8,461 bases of DNA from Akkermansia muciniphila (lineage in GTDB: Bacteria; Pseudomonadota; Gammaproteobacteria; Burkholderiales; Burkholderiaceae_C). How positions within the stretch are numbered: position 1 is the first letter of the stretch; every line of letters starts with the position of its first letter. Location: the NCBI GenBank assembly GCA_943327015.2, contig CALPVM020000089.1, forward strand, positions 1 to 8,461, read 5' to 3'. Positions 6,757-8,461 of the stretch are shown here, in pieces. The notes under the pieces were generated by a model. It ran no database searches and was not told where the DNA came from. It saw nothing but the letters and a program-made list of their open reading frames with translations. A program made the position numbers and the translations under genes.

Positions 6757-7986
6757 ATGCCTGTAAATCTTGTTTCTCCTAATCCTGCTGATCTGTACCC
6801 GATTGCCGGCGTTCGTATTGGTGTTGCTGAAGCGGGCGTGCGTAAAGTTGGACGCAAAGACTTGACCGTGGTGCTGCTCGATGCTGGGGCCAGTGTGTCA
6901 GGCGTGTTTACCACCAACCGCTTTTGTGCCGCACCAGTACAAATGTGCCGTGAGCACTTGAACAGCGGTCAGCAAATACGCGCTTTGTTGATTAATACCG
7001 GTAATGCCAATGCAGGTACCGGTGCGGACGGTATGGTGCGCGCACGCAGCACGTGTATTGCACTGGCTCAGCGCTTAGACATTGCCGTTGAACAGATATT
7101 GCCGTTTTCTACCGGTGTGATTATGGAGCCGCTTCCTGCAGACCGCATTATTGCCGGGCTGGATGCCGCTATTGCCAATGCCCAGCCCGACCATTGGGTG
7201 CGTGCCGCAGAGGGCATCATGACGACCGACACCATTGCTAAGGCGTTCGGGGCGCAGGTTCAGATCGGTGGCAAGTTGGTCAGCATTAGTGGCATCAGCA
7301 AGGGTGCCGGCATGATTCGACCCAACATGGCCACCATGCTGGGCTTTATGGCGACCGATGCATGTGTAAGCCAAGCCGTAATGCAGCAATTGGCTTTTGA
7401 GTTGGCTGAAGGATCCTTTAACCGCGTAACGGTAGATGGTGATACTTCTACCAATGACTCTTTTGTGGTAATTGCCAGCAACAAGGCGGGTAATGTCACC
7501 ATTGAGTCTTTAGACAGTGCCGATGGCCAGGCGCTCAAAGCCGCTATGCTGGAGGTAGCGCGTAAGCTGGCTCAAGCCATTGTGCGCGATGGCGAGGGTG
7601 CCACCAAGTTTATTAGTGTGCAGGTAGAGGGCGGAAAAACCGAAGACGAATGCCGCCAAGTGGCCTATGCCATTGCCCACTCGCCTTTGGTGAAAACAGC
7701 GTTCTTTGCCAGCGACCCGAATCTGGGGCGTATTCTGGCAGCGGTGGGTTACGCCGGAATTGCTGACTTAGACCAAAGTTTGATTGAGTTGCATCTGGAT
7801 GATGTGCATGTAGCGACCCTTGGCGGGCGCAACCCCAGTTACCGTGAAGAAGATGGCCAGCGGGTGATGAAGCAAAGCGAAATCACGGTGCGGGTTGGAT
7901 TGGGGCGCGGCACAGCCACCCAAACGGTGTGGACCTGCGACTTTAGCCACGAGTATGTGACGATTAACGCCGACTACCGTTCTTAA
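6757..7986 (+). CDS. argJ: Glutamate N-acetyltransferase / amino-acid acetyltransferase ArgJ
   Basis: ArgJ moves the acetyl group from N-acetylornithine to glutamate, releasing ornithine and recycling acetylglutamate in arginine synthesis. Some members also make acetylglutamate from acetyl-CoA. The 409 residues are the normal length. The precursor cleaves itself between A192 and T193 in the motif KGAGMIRPNMATML; T193 becomes the N-terminal nucleophile of the beta chain. The STG at 118-120 (FSTGVIMEPLP) supplies the oxyanion-hole Thr119 and Gly120. Other family blocks are LLINTGNANAGTG (77-89), VDGDTSTNDS (226-235), VRDGEGATKF (276-285) and the C-terminal INADYRS. All key residues are present, so an active cytoplasmic enzyme is expected. 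It follows secA by nine bases and precedes the DUF815 gene by ten; both neighbours are unrelated to arginine synthesis. Whether it is mono- or bifunctional cannot be decided from the sequence. Confidence 0.98.
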   Translation: MPVNLVSPNPADLYPIAGVRIGVAEAGVRKVGRKDLTVVLLDAGASVSGVFTTNRFCAAPVQMCREHLNSGQQIRALLINTGNANAGTGADGMVRARSTCIALAQRLDIAVEQILPFSTGVIMEPLPADRIIAGLDAAIANAQPDHWVRAAEGIMTTDTIAKAFGAQVQIGGKLVSISGISKGAGMIRPNMATMLGFMATDACVSQAVMQQLAFELAEGSFNRVTVDGDTSTNDSFVVIASNKAGNVTIESLDSADGQALKAAMLEVARKLAQAIVRDGEGATKFISVQVEGGKTEDECRQVAYAIAHSPLVKTAFFASDPNLGRILAAVGYAGIADLDQSLIELHLDDVHVATLGGRNPSYREEDGQRVMKQSEITVRVGLGRGTATQTVWTCDFSHEYVTINADYRS

Positions 7987-7996
7987 AATACCTTCC

Positions 7997-8461
7997 ATGA
8001 GCGACCAATGGTCTGAGTTTATAGCGCGCGCGACGCTTTTTATGCAGCGGGTGGAATCTTCCTTGCCGCATTCACTCGAAGCACCTGATTGGAATGCATC
8101 TATAGCATTCAGATACCGCAAACGCATATCAGGCCAAGCACGACTAGACCCTGTGCGGCATGTGGGTGCCATGACCTTGGACGCACTCAAAGAGGTGGAT
8201 GTACAAAAAGAGAAAATCCAGCGCAATACCGAACAGTTTGTCAAAGGATTGCCAGCCAACAACGTGCTGCTTACAGGTGCACGGGGTACGGGTAAATCGT
8301 CCCTTATTCGCGCTTGTTTGCATACCTATGCCCAGCATGGGCTGCGTTTGATAGAGGTAGATAAAGCCGATTTGGTCGACTTATCAGACATTGTCGATTT
8401 GGTGGCCGATCGGCCTGAAAAGTTCATTATCTTTTGTGATGACTTGAGTTTTGATGAGGGT
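7997..8461 (+). CDS. DUF815 family AAA+ ATPase (5' part, runs off the window)
   Basis: The first 155 codons of a gene read openly to the last base of the window. The product belongs to the DUF815 (AAA+ P-loop) family. Walker A GARGTGKS is at 94-101, following LPANNVLL. Walker B with the family-typical continuation FIIFCDDLSFDEG fills 143-155 at the cut. The N-terminal 90 residues are helical and contain RLDPVRHVGAMTLDALKEVD, cited here by its first and last residues. It is predicted to be cytoplasmic, with no signal or membrane segment. The family has no firmly established function, and the missing C-terminal part would hold the sensor regions. The ATG at 7997 is chosen because it gives the expected N-terminus, although the ten bases after argJ show no Shine-Dalgarno sequence; translation may depend on coupling to argJ. 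From memory the gene often follows argJ in betaproteobacteria. Confidence 0.93.
   Translation, partial: MSDQWSEFIARATLFMQRVESSLPHSLEAPDWNASIAFRYRKRISGQARLDPVRHVGAMTLDALKEVDVQKEKIQRNTEQFVKGLPANNVLLTGARGTGKSSLIRACLHTYAQHGLRLIEVDKADLVDLSDIVDLVADRPEKFIIFCDDLSFDEG

Noticed and set aside
7768..8262. 164-codon open frame on the minus strand
   Set aside because: It lies antisense across the 3' end of argJ and the 5' end of the DUF815 gene, both certain on the plus strand, and its protein resembles nothing recognisable.
1..8461. Mobile elements, CRISPR arrays, tRNA or rRNA genes
   Set aside because: No transposase, integrase, terminal inverted repeats, regular spaced repeats or RNA-gene sequence was seen on either strand; gaps between genes are all under 200 bases.

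Overview
The window is a stretch of ordinary chromosome, most likely from a member of the Burkholderiales (Betaproteobacteria) with a moderate GC content of roughly one half as judged by eye. The evidence is the SecA N-terminus (MAINFLTKIFGSRNDRLLKQ), which is of betaproteobacterial type, and the order dciA-like / M23 peptidase / secA / argJ / DUF815 ATPase, which I recall as common in that group. I cannot name a genus. There is no sign of mobile DNA, phage, CRISPR, tRNA or rRNA.

Layout. At the left edge a small exported DUF3299 protein (33-569, +) runs convergently into a leftward group: a J-domain protein (577-1773, -), pdxH for pyridoxal 5'-phosphate synthesis (1900-2538, -) and a short DciA/DUF721 protein (2566-2883, -). 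dciA and pdxH are 27 bases apart and probably co-transcribed. A 126-base gap separates pdxH from the J-domain gene. The dciA-like gene is divergent from a membrane-anchored M23 (LytM-type) peptidase (2908-3816, +), with only 24 bases between the two preferred starts. After a 168-base leader region come secA (3985-6747, +), argJ (6757-7986, +) and a DUF815 AAA+ ATPase (7997 to the window edge, +, truncated). These last three are 9 and 10 bases apart and look like one operon.

How the genes relate. Most are housekeeping genes that share position rather than pathway: export (SecA), arginine synthesis (ArgJ), vitamin B6 cofactor synthesis (PdxH), replicative helicase loading (DciA) and cell-wall remodelling (M23). 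The J-domain protein, the DUF3299 protein and the DUF815 ATPase have recognisable folds but no established specific function.

I see no convincing new multi-gene system. The most interesting non-coding signal is the secA leader. It has two potential hairpins that share a repeated GTAAGCCCC element, two GCCCC segments that could compete for one GGGGC, no normal Shine-Dalgarno sequence before the secA start, and a 15-codon micro-ORF overlapping that start. This could be a form of secA translational control, but the idea rests on sequence inspection alone.
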